Source: an uncultured Chloroflexota bacterium (GTDB lineage Bacteria; Chloroflexota; Dehalococcoidia; UBA2247; RBG-13-53-26). From it: a DNA stretch of 15,337 bases. Each line of letters begins with the position of its first letter. Within the stretch, counting starts at the first letter, position 1. A program made the translations under genes and the position numbers. The notes below the pieces were generated by a model. That model worked only from the letters and a program-made list of their open reading frames with translations. It did no database searches and was not told where the DNA came from. Positions 1-5,881 of this stretch are shown one piece after another. Where the stretch lies: NCBI GenBank assembly GCA_937860285.1, contig CALMBS010000030.1, forward strand, positions 1 to 15,337, written 5' to 3'.

Positions 1-1267
1 CCACCGGAGGCACCGGGACGTAAACATTGTAGTCCACCACGAAGGAGAATATCTTTCCCGTCTGGTCCGAAAACCGGTAGTCCTCCATCTGGTCAATGGC
101 CTTGCAGTTGGGGTTGACGCATATCCTCCGTGGCGGGAACTGCGGCGTGCCGCACTTCTTGCACTTGTATCCATAGAGCCGGGCCAGCTGCTTCCTCTCC
201 CGCCAGGCCATCGAGTTCGAGGTGAACCCATATTCCCCCTCCCGGGCTCCCAGGAAGAACTTGACCGCGCCCCGCATCGAGGCATACCTTTCCCAGCTCT
301 CCAGCTCCTTGCGGCGGGCCAGGCCCTTCTTCACGCCCCACTTGTCCTTCATCCTGGCGATCTTGTCGGTCACCTTGAAGAGGAGCACATCGACGCCCTG
401 TCCATAGCTGGCCACCATTATCCTGTCGCCGGGCTTGGCCTCCTCCAGCGCGCCCACCAGCATGATCAGCGGATGGGCGGCACAGGTGTCCCCCACCTTG
501 TCGATCAGGTGGTCCTGCACCTGGGCCGGGTTGAATCCCATCTTCTTCGCCAGAGCCCCGTGGGCCCGGGCGATGGGATAGCAGAAGGCGACCTTGGAGA
601 TGTCGTTCGGCGTCAGCCCCTGCTGCTGCAGCATCCCGTTGATGGCGCGCGGGATGATCTTCTCATAGCCCTCGTCCCGGATCCAGCGGTCTTCCCAGGA
701 GTGCTCGAACTCCTCGTAGACCGCGCGCCAGCGGTCGACGAAATCCACCGACAGAGAGTAGGTGGCCTCCAGCTCGGCCACCACGTCTTCCTGCCCGACC
801 GTCAGGGCAGCGGCGCCGTCGCCGTACACGTACTCCTGCGGATTGCCGGGCTTGACCACCCGGCAGTCGGCGGCGGTGACCATCACCTTCTTCACCGAGC
901 CGGCCTTGACGGCATCCAGGGCATTCATCAGGGCGGTGGTGCCGGCCTTGCTGCCGGAGGCGAAGTCGGCCACGCGGACGTCCTCCCTGAAGTCAAGGGC
1001 GGTGGACACTATGCTGGCCTGCTGCCTCACCAGGTAGGAGGGGGTGCTGGTGGCGAAATAGAGGCCGCCCACCTTGGCCCGGTCCTCTCCATCCAGGCAG
1101 TAGATGCCTGCTGCGGTGGCCATGGTGATGCTGTCCTCGTTCTGATTGGCCACCGACCTCTCCCCCGGCGTGGGAAAAGTCATCAGGAATCCGGTTGCTT
1201 CGTTCATCTTGGCCCGGCTCAGCCGGTACCAGGGTATGTAGGCCGAGTACGATGTGATGCCGATCAT
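1..1267 (-). CDS. HMG-CoA synthase-like thiolase-superfamily protein with C-terminal zinc ribbon/DUF35 (3' end outside window)
   Basis: The reading frame is open from an ATG at 1267 (GGAGGT ten bases upstream) to the left edge, giving 422 codons without a stop. Residues 1-300 follow the HMG-CoA synthase/KAS III fold: a GDGAAALTVG glycine loop at 149-158 and a segment ending DRIMVASYGQGVD at 281-293 that matches the family's G-D-R-I-x-V-x-S-Y-G motif. Residues 365-422 are a zinc ribbon (C369, C372, C383, C388) running into an OB-like strand region, as in DUF35 proteins. In archaea DUF35 is a separate protein bridging thiolase and HMG-CoA synthase; here it is fused. Set against the family motifs I remember, the catalytic Glu position reads Ser74 (ATSTP), the Cys position reads FASGSKAG (102-109) and the His position reads Cys229 (FCYP). 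The family assignment is fairly sure, but HMG-CoA synthase activity is doubtful. A different acyl-CoA condensation or a scaffolding role is possible. The C-terminus is not visible. Confidence 0.85.
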   Translation of the reverse strand, partial: MIGITSYSAYIPWYRLSRAKMNEATGFLMTFPTPGERSVANQNEDSITMATAAGIYCLDGEDRAKVGGLYFATSTPSYLVRQQASIVSTALDFREDVRVADFASGSKAGTTALMNALDAVKAGSVKKVMVTAADCRVVKPGNPQEYVYGDGAAALTVGQEDVVAELEATYSLSVDFVDRWRAVYEEFEHSWEDRWIRDEGYEKIIPRAINGMLQQQGLTPNDISKVAFCYPIARAHGALAKKMGFNPAQVQDHLIDKVGDTCAAHPLIMLVGALEEAKPGDRIMVASYGQGVDVLLFKVTDKIARMKDKWGVKKGLARRKELESWERYASMRGAVKFFLGAREGEYGFTSNSMAWRERKQLARLYGYKCKKCGTPQFPPRRICVNPNCKAIDQMEDYRFSDQTGKIFSFVVDYNVYVPVPPV

Positions 1268-1345
1268 GTTGCGCGATACCTCCCCAGTAAGTAGTGAATC
1301 CGGCGGCGCGAGACCCCAGCCGCGCGGGCATGGTGGTACGCGTTC

Positions 1346-1374
1346 ATGGTATTACACCGACCTGCCCGCGTCAA
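1346..1374 (-). promoter_or_regulatory. Candidate sigma70 promoter for the HMG-CoA synthase-like gene
   Basis: On the minus strand, TTGACG (1374-1369) is followed after exactly 17 bases by TACCAT (1351-1346). This is a 5/6 match to the -35 consensus and 4/6 to the -10 consensus. It would give a leader of roughly 70 bases before the ATG at 1267. The rest of 1268-1444 shows no convincing gene on either strand. Confidence 0.45.
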
Positions 1375-1444
1375 ACGGGTTGGGCACGCCCCTGGCAGCC
1401 CGGGCCGGGTTCTACCGTTGCTGTATCTTGTTAGTCGGCGGGGG

Positions 1445-1474
1445 TTGACGTAGAGAGAAGAGACCCCGCAGAAT
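1445..1474 (+). promoter_or_regulatory. Candidate promoter carried by the IS remnant
   Basis: TTGACG (1445-1450) and CAGAAT (1469-1474) are separated by 18 bases. They lie just upstream of a strong AAGGAGGT ribosome-binding site (1508-1515) that precedes the ATG at 1522. This looks like the native expression signal of the transposase whose N-terminus follows. Confidence 0.4.
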
Positions 1475-1797
1475 CCTGAGATAGTCGACGAAAACGATCT
1501 TGGGATTAAGGAGGTCTCTTCATGGATAGCATAGATGGACTGGCGACGATTCTCAAGGCGGAGGTGGGGCGGTGGGAGGAGGTGGTGTTTGCGTGGGCCT
1601 GCGATCTGGCCAGGAGGTTGGCCGAGCTCCTTCTGCAGAAAGCCGACCAGGAGCTCATGAACAGCACGGAAGGTGGCCTGAAGGTGGAGGGCTTCCGGGA
1701 ACGCTGGGTGACCACGCTGTTCGGGGATATCAGGATCAAGCGTCGGCTGTACAGCGACGGTGAGGGGGGCAGCCGATTCCTTCTGGATGAGGCCATC
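1445..1797 (+). mobile_element. ISLre2-type insertion sequence, 5' remnant only
   Basis: The first 92 codons after the ATG at 1522 resemble the N-terminus of ISLre2/UPF0236-family transposases. The tell-tale part is the stretch reading TLFGDIRIKRRLYSDGEGG then RFLLDEA near residues 72-91, a family hallmark (TLFG-x-I/V-x-x-x-RRLY-x-D...LLDEA). The catalytic part of the transposase is absent: the frame switches at about 1797 into chemotaxis-receptor sequence. The left boundary is a guess based on the promoter. I found no matching right end or second copy in the window, so the element is a dead fragment. Confidence 0.6.
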
Positions 1798-2079
1798 AAT
1801 GACATTGCCGCCCAGACGAACCTGCTGGCGCTGGACGCGGCCACAGAGGCGGCCAGGGCCGGCGATCAGGGGCGGGGTTTCGCCGGCATAGTCGGCGGCA
1901 TACAGATGGGGGTCACGGAGGCGGTGAGGGCCATGGAAGCGGGGACGTGGGAGGTGGAAGCGGGAGACAGGCTGGCGGCTGATGCCGGGCAGGCGATGGA
2001 CAACATCCTGGACCGGTCGCGCAAGGTGGGGTGCAGGTTGAGCAGATACTCCATGCGGCACGCGAGCTGGATAGCCTGA
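1522..2079 (+). CDS. Chimeric ORF: transposase N-terminus fused to chemotaxis-receptor signalling tip (likely non-functional)
   Basis: This 185-codon frame starts at ATG 1522 behind AAGGAGGT. Residues 1-92 are ISLre2-type transposase N-terminus. From residue 93 the sequence is the conserved hairpin tip of methyl-accepting chemotaxis proteins (NDIAAQTNLLALDAATEAAR then AGDQGRGFA). Immediately after GFA, about 19 residues normally present (VVADEVRKLAERS... in the family) are missing, and the frame resumes with GGIQMGVTEAVRAMEAGT. After about residue 170 the frame diverges into non-family sequence, while the proper continuation lies in another frame (GTG 2031 to 2285). It has no membrane segment, ligand domain or complete four-helix signalling bundle. 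I regard it as a decayed gene that could still be expressed from the IS signals. Confidence 0.6.
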   Translation: MDSIDGLATILKAEVGRWEEVVFAWACDLARRLAELLLQKADQELMNSTEGGLKVEGFRERWVTTLFGDIRIKRRLYSDGEGGSRFLLDEAINDIAAQTNLLALDAATEAARAGDQGRGFAGIVGGIQMGVTEAVRAMEAGTWEVEAGDRLAADAGQAMDNILDRSRKVGCRLSRYSMRHASWIA

Positions 2080-2285
2080 GCGCCGGCGTGCTGGAGGCCA
2101 TAGAGCGGATCAGCCGGATCGTGGAGCAGAACTCGGCGGCCACCGAGGAGATGTCGGCCCAGGCAGAGCAGTCACTGGCAGCCGCACAGTCGCTGGCGGA
2201 GATGTCCGAGACCATGGCGCGATCGCCGGCCGTCTTCAAGATCGAGGCCGGGAAGGCAGAGAGGACGCCGGCGAAGACAGAGTAG
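1798..2285 (+). pseudogene. Methyl-accepting chemotaxis protein, truncated and frameshifted remnant
   Basis: The MCP signalling domain is recognisable in two frames. 1798-2030 encodes the hairpin tip and the start of the descending helix. From about 2031 the frame shifts, and 2031-2285 encodes VQVEQILHAARELDSLSAGV followed by the classic IVEQNSAATEEMSAQAEQS C-terminal helix and an AVFKI tail, ending at TAG 2283-2285. Three defects are visible: loss of everything upstream of the tip (replaced by IS sequence), an in-frame deletion of about 19 residues after QGRGFA, and a frameshift near 2031. Such a fragment could not sense a ligand or span the membrane. No other chemotaxis genes lie nearby. 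Confidence 0.75.
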
Positions 2286-2311
2286 GGCCCCTTCCGCCTG
2301 CAGTTGCCAGG

Positions 2312-3031
2312 TCATCCCGGGGATGCTGAGGGTGGGGCTGCCCCGGTCGCCGGCCTGGGGTTGCGCGCGGCCAGCACCACCATCACGATTCCGATGCCGA
2401 GCAGGATGACTCCCGCAATCAGGGTGCCCAAACCAGCCCAGAACAGCCACGGTATCCTGGCCCCTATGCTCCCGCCGACGTCTATGCCGGCGGAGCCGTC
2501 TTCGTTCATCAGGACGATGACCCACTGGCCGGCCTCCGGGGCCCAGGTCAGGGTCTGCGTTCCTTCTCCGTGCGTCGAGGCTGCCCAGAAGCTCTGTGAG
2601 AGGGGAGGCGGGGGTGTGGACTCCCCCGAGTGGTGCCGGTAGGTGATGGCTTCCTCCCCGGAGTCGTTTCCGGCCCAGTGCTGCACCTCGTCATACGGGA
2701 CGCCGCTCAGGTAGGCGGCCACATCCGATTCCGCTGCTATGCCCACGAACGGCGCCTTTCCGTTGTTGCTGTCGGCCTCCACGCGCAGGGACACGAAATC
2801 CCCGGGTTGCCAGTTGCCGCCCCAGTCGACTCCCGACCCGAAGTCAACGGGCTCCGAGACCACCGCGTAGGAGGTGCTGGCCAGATCGGCGGTCCGGCTG
2901 GTGATGTACCCTTCATCGTTCTTGAAGGCCTGGCTCACGCCCATCATCCCCCCGCCGCCGGCCATCAGCGCCAGGCCGGCCAGCAGGATGATGATGCCGA
3001 TGACAAGGAGGGCTATTCTTCCGGCGCTCAT
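2312..3031 (-). CDS. Two-TM protein with extracytoplasmic domain, function unknown
   Basis: This 239-aa protein starts at ATG 3031, with AGGAGG four bases upstream. A hydrophobic helix at residues 5-28 is followed by an extracytoplasmic domain (about 35-190). This domain carries an acidic and aromatic motif rich in Trp and Gly, and a conserved-looking region WAASTHGEGTQTLTWAPEAG then WVIVLMNEDGSAGIDV (149-185). A second helix spans 195-222 and the short tail is Pro/Ala-rich. The 'tQtLtW...G.WvvVlMN.DGs.Gv.v...GA' pattern recalls a family of unnamed membrane proteins in Gram-positive and Chloroflexota genomes, but I cannot assign a function. It faces the MCP remnant tail to tail with a gap of 26 bases, and lies downstream of the caspase-like gene on the same strand. 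Confidence 0.8.
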   Translation of the reverse strand: MSAGRIALLVIGIIILLAGLALMAGGGGMMGVSQAFKNDEGYITSRTADLASTSYAVVSEPVDFGSGVDWGGNWQPGDFVSLRVEADSNNGKAPFVGIAAESDVAAYLSGVPYDEVQHWAGNDSGEEAITYRHHSGESTPPPPLSQSFWAASTHGEGTQTLTWAPEAGQWVIVLMNEDGSAGIDVGGSIGARIPWLFWAGLGTLIAGVILLGIGIVMVVLAARNPRPATGAAPPSASPG

Positions 3032-3063
3032 AATGCCTCCTGGTTCTTCATCGTTTTCTTGCC

Positions 3064-3079
3064 GCCGGCGTTCGCCGGC
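3064..3079. repeat. Short GC inverted repeat in the leader of the two-TM protein gene
   Basis: GCCGGCG-TT-CGCCGGC lies about 33 bases upstream of the ATG at 3031. It could form a short stem in the minus-strand leader. The rest of 3032-3187 shows no gene I can support. Confidence 0.35.
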
Positions 3080-3187
3080 GCGCTCATAACCAGTATCGAG
3101 TATCCGGACGCCGGCGCCATCGGTAGACCTACGTATCGCGGGGTTGTGGAGACGCCTTAGACGGCGGTCCCCTCACGAGGCGATACA

Positions 3188-3219
3188 GAGTGGGGGATGG
3201 CGATCGCCATCCCCCACTC
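3188..3219 (-). terminator. 32-bp perfect palindrome, probable transcription-terminating hairpin
   Basis: The arm GAGTGGGGGATGGCGA (3188-3203) is followed directly by its exact reverse complement (3204-3219). It lies 9 bases beyond the stop of the caspase-like gene, which is transcribed on the minus strand. It is the expected position for a terminator, but no T-run follows on either strand. It could equally stabilise the mRNA 3' end, insulate the two genes or bind a dimeric protein. Confidence 0.55.
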
Positions 3220-3228
3220 GCTCAGGCA

Positions 3229-4611
3229 TCAGAGGCTCATCGGGGTGCCCGGGGCGGAATCGTGGAGCACCGGCTGGTCGAAGTTGTTCCACCAGGTCTC
3301 CGGGTTGTTCAGGCCGGTGGGATCGGTGTAGAACACCCTGTACTGGGCCTTGGCCCAGTCGAAGACCTGGGTCAGGTTGAACGTGTCGTGGCCGGCCCCC
3401 TTTATCCCCTGTATGAGGTAGAAGTAGGTCCAGGCGCCGTGGGTGTACTGCGGATAGTCCCACGAATCGGAATCGGGGGTGCCCATGGTGCTGGCTACCA
3501 TCATCACGTGGCCCGACCTGGGGCTGGAGAAGACCTCGCCCATGGCGTCCGCCAGGCACGTATCGATGAAGATGAAGGTCTGGGCCGCCACACAGTCACG
3601 GAAGTCCGCCGTCAGCTCGGTGTCCCAGTACAGGCCATCCATGCCGCCTTCCGGAGTGCCGTAGTCATGCATGACCAGGGCCGCTTCATTCAGATCGTCC
3701 CCGGGCATGGCATGGCCGGAGGCGATGAAGGCCACACGGTCATTCGAATCGGCGTTGGCCACCATTGCGCGAACGGCCCGGCTCACGTTGTACTCGCTGG
3801 CGGTCCCCGTATACAGGCTGTAGTCGCTGCTCTTGAGGTGGCCGTATACCTGGCACTCGTATCCTGCCGACGACAGGTAGTTGTACCAGTCGTTGGCGTC
3901 CTCATCGCAGTAGTTCAGGTCGCCGGTGTCCGCGGTGAGGTTGAGGTAGTCGGAAATGCCGTAGATCACCGCGTACTTCTTCACCGGGTTCGAGAAGCTG
4001 ATGATGAAGCTCTGGGTGTCCGAGAGACCGCCCGCGTCGCGGACCTTCGCCGTGACTGCGACGGTGCTTCCCGCGGCATCGTCCGCCGTCCACGAGATGG
4101 CGCCCGTGGTGGCATTGATGGTCATGCCGGTGGGGGACTGGTCCAGGCTGAACGTCAGCGGAGAAGTGCCTCCGGTGGCCTGCACCGTGTAGGTGTAGGC
4201 CTGGCCATCTGTGGCCGTGGTGACGGGAGTGGACGTAATGTCCGGGGCCCCGGTGGCGGCGCCGGTGACCGTGATGGTGAAGCTCTGCTCGTCTGAACCG
4301 CCCTTTCCGTCCTTCACCTTGACAGTGACCGAGAAGCTGCCCGCCTGCGTGGGCGTCCAGCTGATGACGCCGGACTCATCGTCGATGGTCATGCCGGTGG
4401 GTGCGGCATCCAGGGAGAAGGTCAGCTCGTCCCCTTCGTTTTCGTCCTCGGCCTCCACTTCGTAGGTGTAGGCGCTGTTCTGGGTGGCCGTGGACGAGGC
4501 GGTGGAGGTGATCTCCGGCTCCTTGTTGCTTTCATCACCGCCGCAGAGGCCGCCGACACTGGCGGCCAGGAGCAGGACTATGATACCCAGGGTGGCCATG
4601 ATTCTTGTCAT
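3229..4611 (-). CDS. Secreted caspase-like (peptidase C14) protein with two Ig-like domains
   Basis: This 460-aa protein starts at ATG 4611 behind GGAGGAAAG. It has a signal peptide (1-22; hydrophobic core IIVLLLAASVGG) followed by C23. The preceding GGL is not a good lipobox, so lipoprotein status is uncertain. Residues about 31-117 and 122-207 are two related He_PIG/cadherin-like domains, each with the pattern P-x-I-T-S-T ... TFSLD-x-x-PTGMTI ... G-x-ISWT. Residues 211-460 are a caspase-hemoglobinase fold: KKYAVIYGISDY as the first strand, His300 in FIASGHAM and Cys352 in FIFIDTCLADAM, giving the His/Cys dyad, followed by SGHVMMVAST. The predicted role is an extracytoplasmic cysteine endopeptidase, with the Ig domains for adhesion or presentation. 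The substrate is unknown. Both catalytic residues are intact, so it is probably active. Confidence 0.88.
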   Translation of the reverse strand: MTRIMATLGIIVLLLAASVGGLCGGDESNKEPEITSTASSTATQNSAYTYEVEAEDENEGDELTFSLDAAPTGMTIDDESGVISWTPTQAGSFSVTVKVKDGKGGSDEQSFTITVTGAATGAPDITSTPVTTATDGQAYTYTVQATGGTSPLTFSLDQSPTGMTINATTGAISWTADDAAGSTVAVTAKVRDAGGLSDTQSFIISFSNPVKKYAVIYGISDYLNLTADTGDLNYCDEDANDWYNYLSSAGYECQVYGHLKSSDYSLYTGTASEYNVSRAVRAMVANADSNDRVAFIASGHAMPGDDLNEAALVMHDYGTPEGGMDGLYWDTELTADFRDCVAAQTFIFIDTCLADAMGEVFSSPRSGHVMMVASTMGTPDSDSWDYPQYTHGAWTYFYLIQGIKGAGHDTFNLTQVFDWAKAQYRVFYTDPTGLNNPETWWNNFDQPVLHDSAPGTPMSL

Positions 4612-4670
4612 AACTTTCCTCCCTATTCCCTGCCCTGCCGGGCGACTGCGCCAGGTCCTGCCGCCGTCCG

Positions 4671-4706
4671 AGAAAAGACGAAAGCCGATAGACGCACTAC
4701 CGGCTT
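4671..4706 (-). terminator. Terminator-like hairpin with U-rich tail upstream of the caspase-like gene
   Basis: Read on the minus strand, AAGCCGGTAG (4706-4697), loop TGCGT and CTATCGGCTT (4691-4682) form a 10-bp stem with one G-U pair. This is followed by TTCGTCTTTTCT (4681-4670 region). This is the layout of an intrinsic terminator on the minus strand. It could end the transcript of the small helix-hairpin-helix frame at 4791-4898, or act as an attenuator in the leader of the caspase-like gene. Confidence 0.45.
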
Positions 4707-4790
4707 ATCAATGCAGTCTGCCCTTCTCCCTCTTGCGGTCCTGGAACGGAGCACCGGCTGCCCCCCTTGCGGGCCCCGTCCGCCTGGTAA

Positions 4791-4898
4791 TCACCTCGAA
4801 CGTAACATAAAGATGTCGGGGCTGTCAAATCCTGCGTTGGCCAGCAGCTCCTCGGCGTTCCGCCGGCCAATGCCCTCCACTGCATTGGAGCTTGACAC
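4791..4898 (-). pseudogene. Possible helix-hairpin-helix gene remnant or very small ORF
   Basis: On the minus strand a frame ending in TGA at 4791-4793 encodes NAVEGIGRRNAEELLANAGF then DSPDIFML. This matches the helix-hairpin-helix pattern (hEGIGxxxAExLxxAGhxTxxxLL) seen in DNA-binding and DUF4332-like proteins. The possible GTG start at 4898 has no clear ribosome-binding site. The open frame continues upstream only as low-information sequence and then antisense to the SDR gene. A terminator-like hairpin lies 85 bases downstream on the same strand. I read it as the C-terminal remnant of a lost gene, but chance resemblance of some 25 residues cannot be excluded. Confidence 0.35.
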
Positions 4899-4919
4899 AG
4901 GTGCTCTGCCGAGTAGACT
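4892..4919 (+). promoter_or_regulatory. Candidate promoter for the SDR pair
   Basis: A perfect TTGACA (4892-4897) is followed after 16 bases by TAGACT (4914-4919; 4/6 match to TATAAT). It lies about 85 bases ahead of the SDR start at 5005. In the rest of 4612-5004 I see the minus-strand hairpin, the possible HhH remnant and a short GGAGGC/GCCTCC inverted repeat at 4938-4950, and nothing else. Confidence 0.4.
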
Positions 4920-5004
4920 CTCGGTGCAGGTTCTCCGGGAGGCAGCCTCCGTCTCCTGTTCAGGTCTCCTTCGGGGAACCACAGGGCCGGAAGAAAGGGG
5001 GGGA

Positions 5005-5814
5005 ATGTCCGGAGCGAAGGGTTTCAAGTCCAGGTATGGGCCATGGGCCCTGGTCACGGGCGCCACCAAGGGCCTGGGCGCGGAGTTCGCCCGGCAGATC
5101 GGCGACAGGGGGCTCAACCTGGTGCTGGTGGCCCGGGGGCGGGACGAGCTGGCGCGAGTGGCCGGCGAAGTCCGAGGCCGCAGCCATGTGGAGGTGAAGA
5201 CGGTGGTGGCCGACCTCTGCCGCCAGGAGTTCATGGAAGCGCTGCGCCGGGAGACCGACGGCTTGGAAGTCGGCCTGCTGGTCTGCAACGCGGCCCATCC
5301 GCTGGTCGGCCTCTTCTTCGAGCAGAGCCTGGAGGACAAGCTGAAGACCGTGGAGGTCAACTGCCGGGCCCCGACCATGCTGGTCCATGAGTACGGGGCC
5401 GGAATGCTGGCCCGAGGGCGCGGCGGGATCATCCTGCTTTCGTCGGGCTCTGCCCTGCAGGGCGTGGCCTACACCGCCAGCTACGCCGCCTCGAAAGCCT
5501 ACAATCTCATTCTGGCAGAGAGTCTCTGGGAGGAGCTTCGGGAGCGTGGCGTGGATGTCCTGGGCTTCATGCCCGGGGCCACGCGCACGCCCGGATTTGA
5601 GCAGTCCAGGCCGCGCCTGGAGCGGTCCAGCCTGGCGCCGGTGTCCGAGGCCGGGCCTGTTGTGGCCGAGGGTCTCAGGGTCCTGGGCCGGACGCCCAGC
5701 TGGATACCGGGCAGGAGGAACCGCTGGTCCCTGACCCTGGCCCAGAGGCTGCTGCCGCGGCGGCGGTTGATCCAGCTGGTGGGCGGCAACATGCGCCAGT
5801 GGTATGCCAGATGA
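5005..5814 (+). CDS. Classical short-chain dehydrogenase/reductase (SDR)
   Basis: The frame is open from further upstream (ATG 4711). The ATG at 5005 is chosen because SDR homology begins directly after it and a G-rich ribosome-binding site precedes it, giving 269 aa, normal for the family. The NAD(P)-binding TGATKGLG is at residues 18-25, NAA at 95-97, catalytic Ser147 in LLSSGS, and Y160-x3-K164 in SYAASKAY. The sequence after strand 2 (VLVARGRDEL) carries a basic Arg typical of NADP-preferring enzymes. It looks like the 17-beta-HSD/3-oxoacyl reductase subgroup, acting on hydroxyl or keto groups of lipids or related compounds; the exact substrate cannot be read from sequence. An extended SDR begins 67 bases downstream and the two are probably one transcription unit. 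Confidence 0.88.
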   Translation: MSGAKGFKSRYGPWALVTGATKGLGAEFARQIGDRGLNLVLVARGRDELARVAGEVRGRSHVEVKTVVADLCRQEFMEALRRETDGLEVGLLVCNAAHPLVGLFFEQSLEDKLKTVEVNCRAPTMLVHEYGAGMLARGRGGIILLSSGSALQGVAYTASYAASKAYNLILAESLWEELRERGVDVLGFMPGATRTPGFEQSRPRLERSSLAPVSEAGPVVAEGLRVLGRTPSWIPGRRNRWSLTLAQRLLPRRRLIQLVGGNMRQWYAR

Positions 5815-5881
5815 CCAGGTGACTTCAAACGGCGCGGCTGGCCGTTGCCGGCTGCAGTCCAAATGCAGGGAAGGGGGCCAG

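Noticed and set aside
473..1294. 273-codon plus-strand frame opposite the HMG-CoA synthase-like gene
   Set aside because: It is antisense to a protein with clear family motifs and has no recognisable domain; GC-rich sequence opens such frames often.
1264..2061. 265-codon minus-strand frame across the IS/MCP remnant
   Set aside because: The opposite strand carries recognisable transposase and MCP motifs; this frame has none.
3190..4296. 368-codon plus-strand frame opposite the caspase-like gene
   Set aside because: Its sequence is rich in Gly/Val/Arg with no motif, while the minus strand encodes a full signal peptide, Ig domains and C14 domain.
4816..4834. Minus-strand TTGACA/TATGTT pair as a promoter for the caspase-like gene
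   Set aside because: The spacer is only 13 bases, too short for a sigma70 promoter.
4711..5004. N-terminal extension of the SDR to ATG 4711
   Set aside because: It would add 98 residues without family similarity ahead of a normal-length SDR; a ribosome-binding site and the Rossmann start favour 5005.
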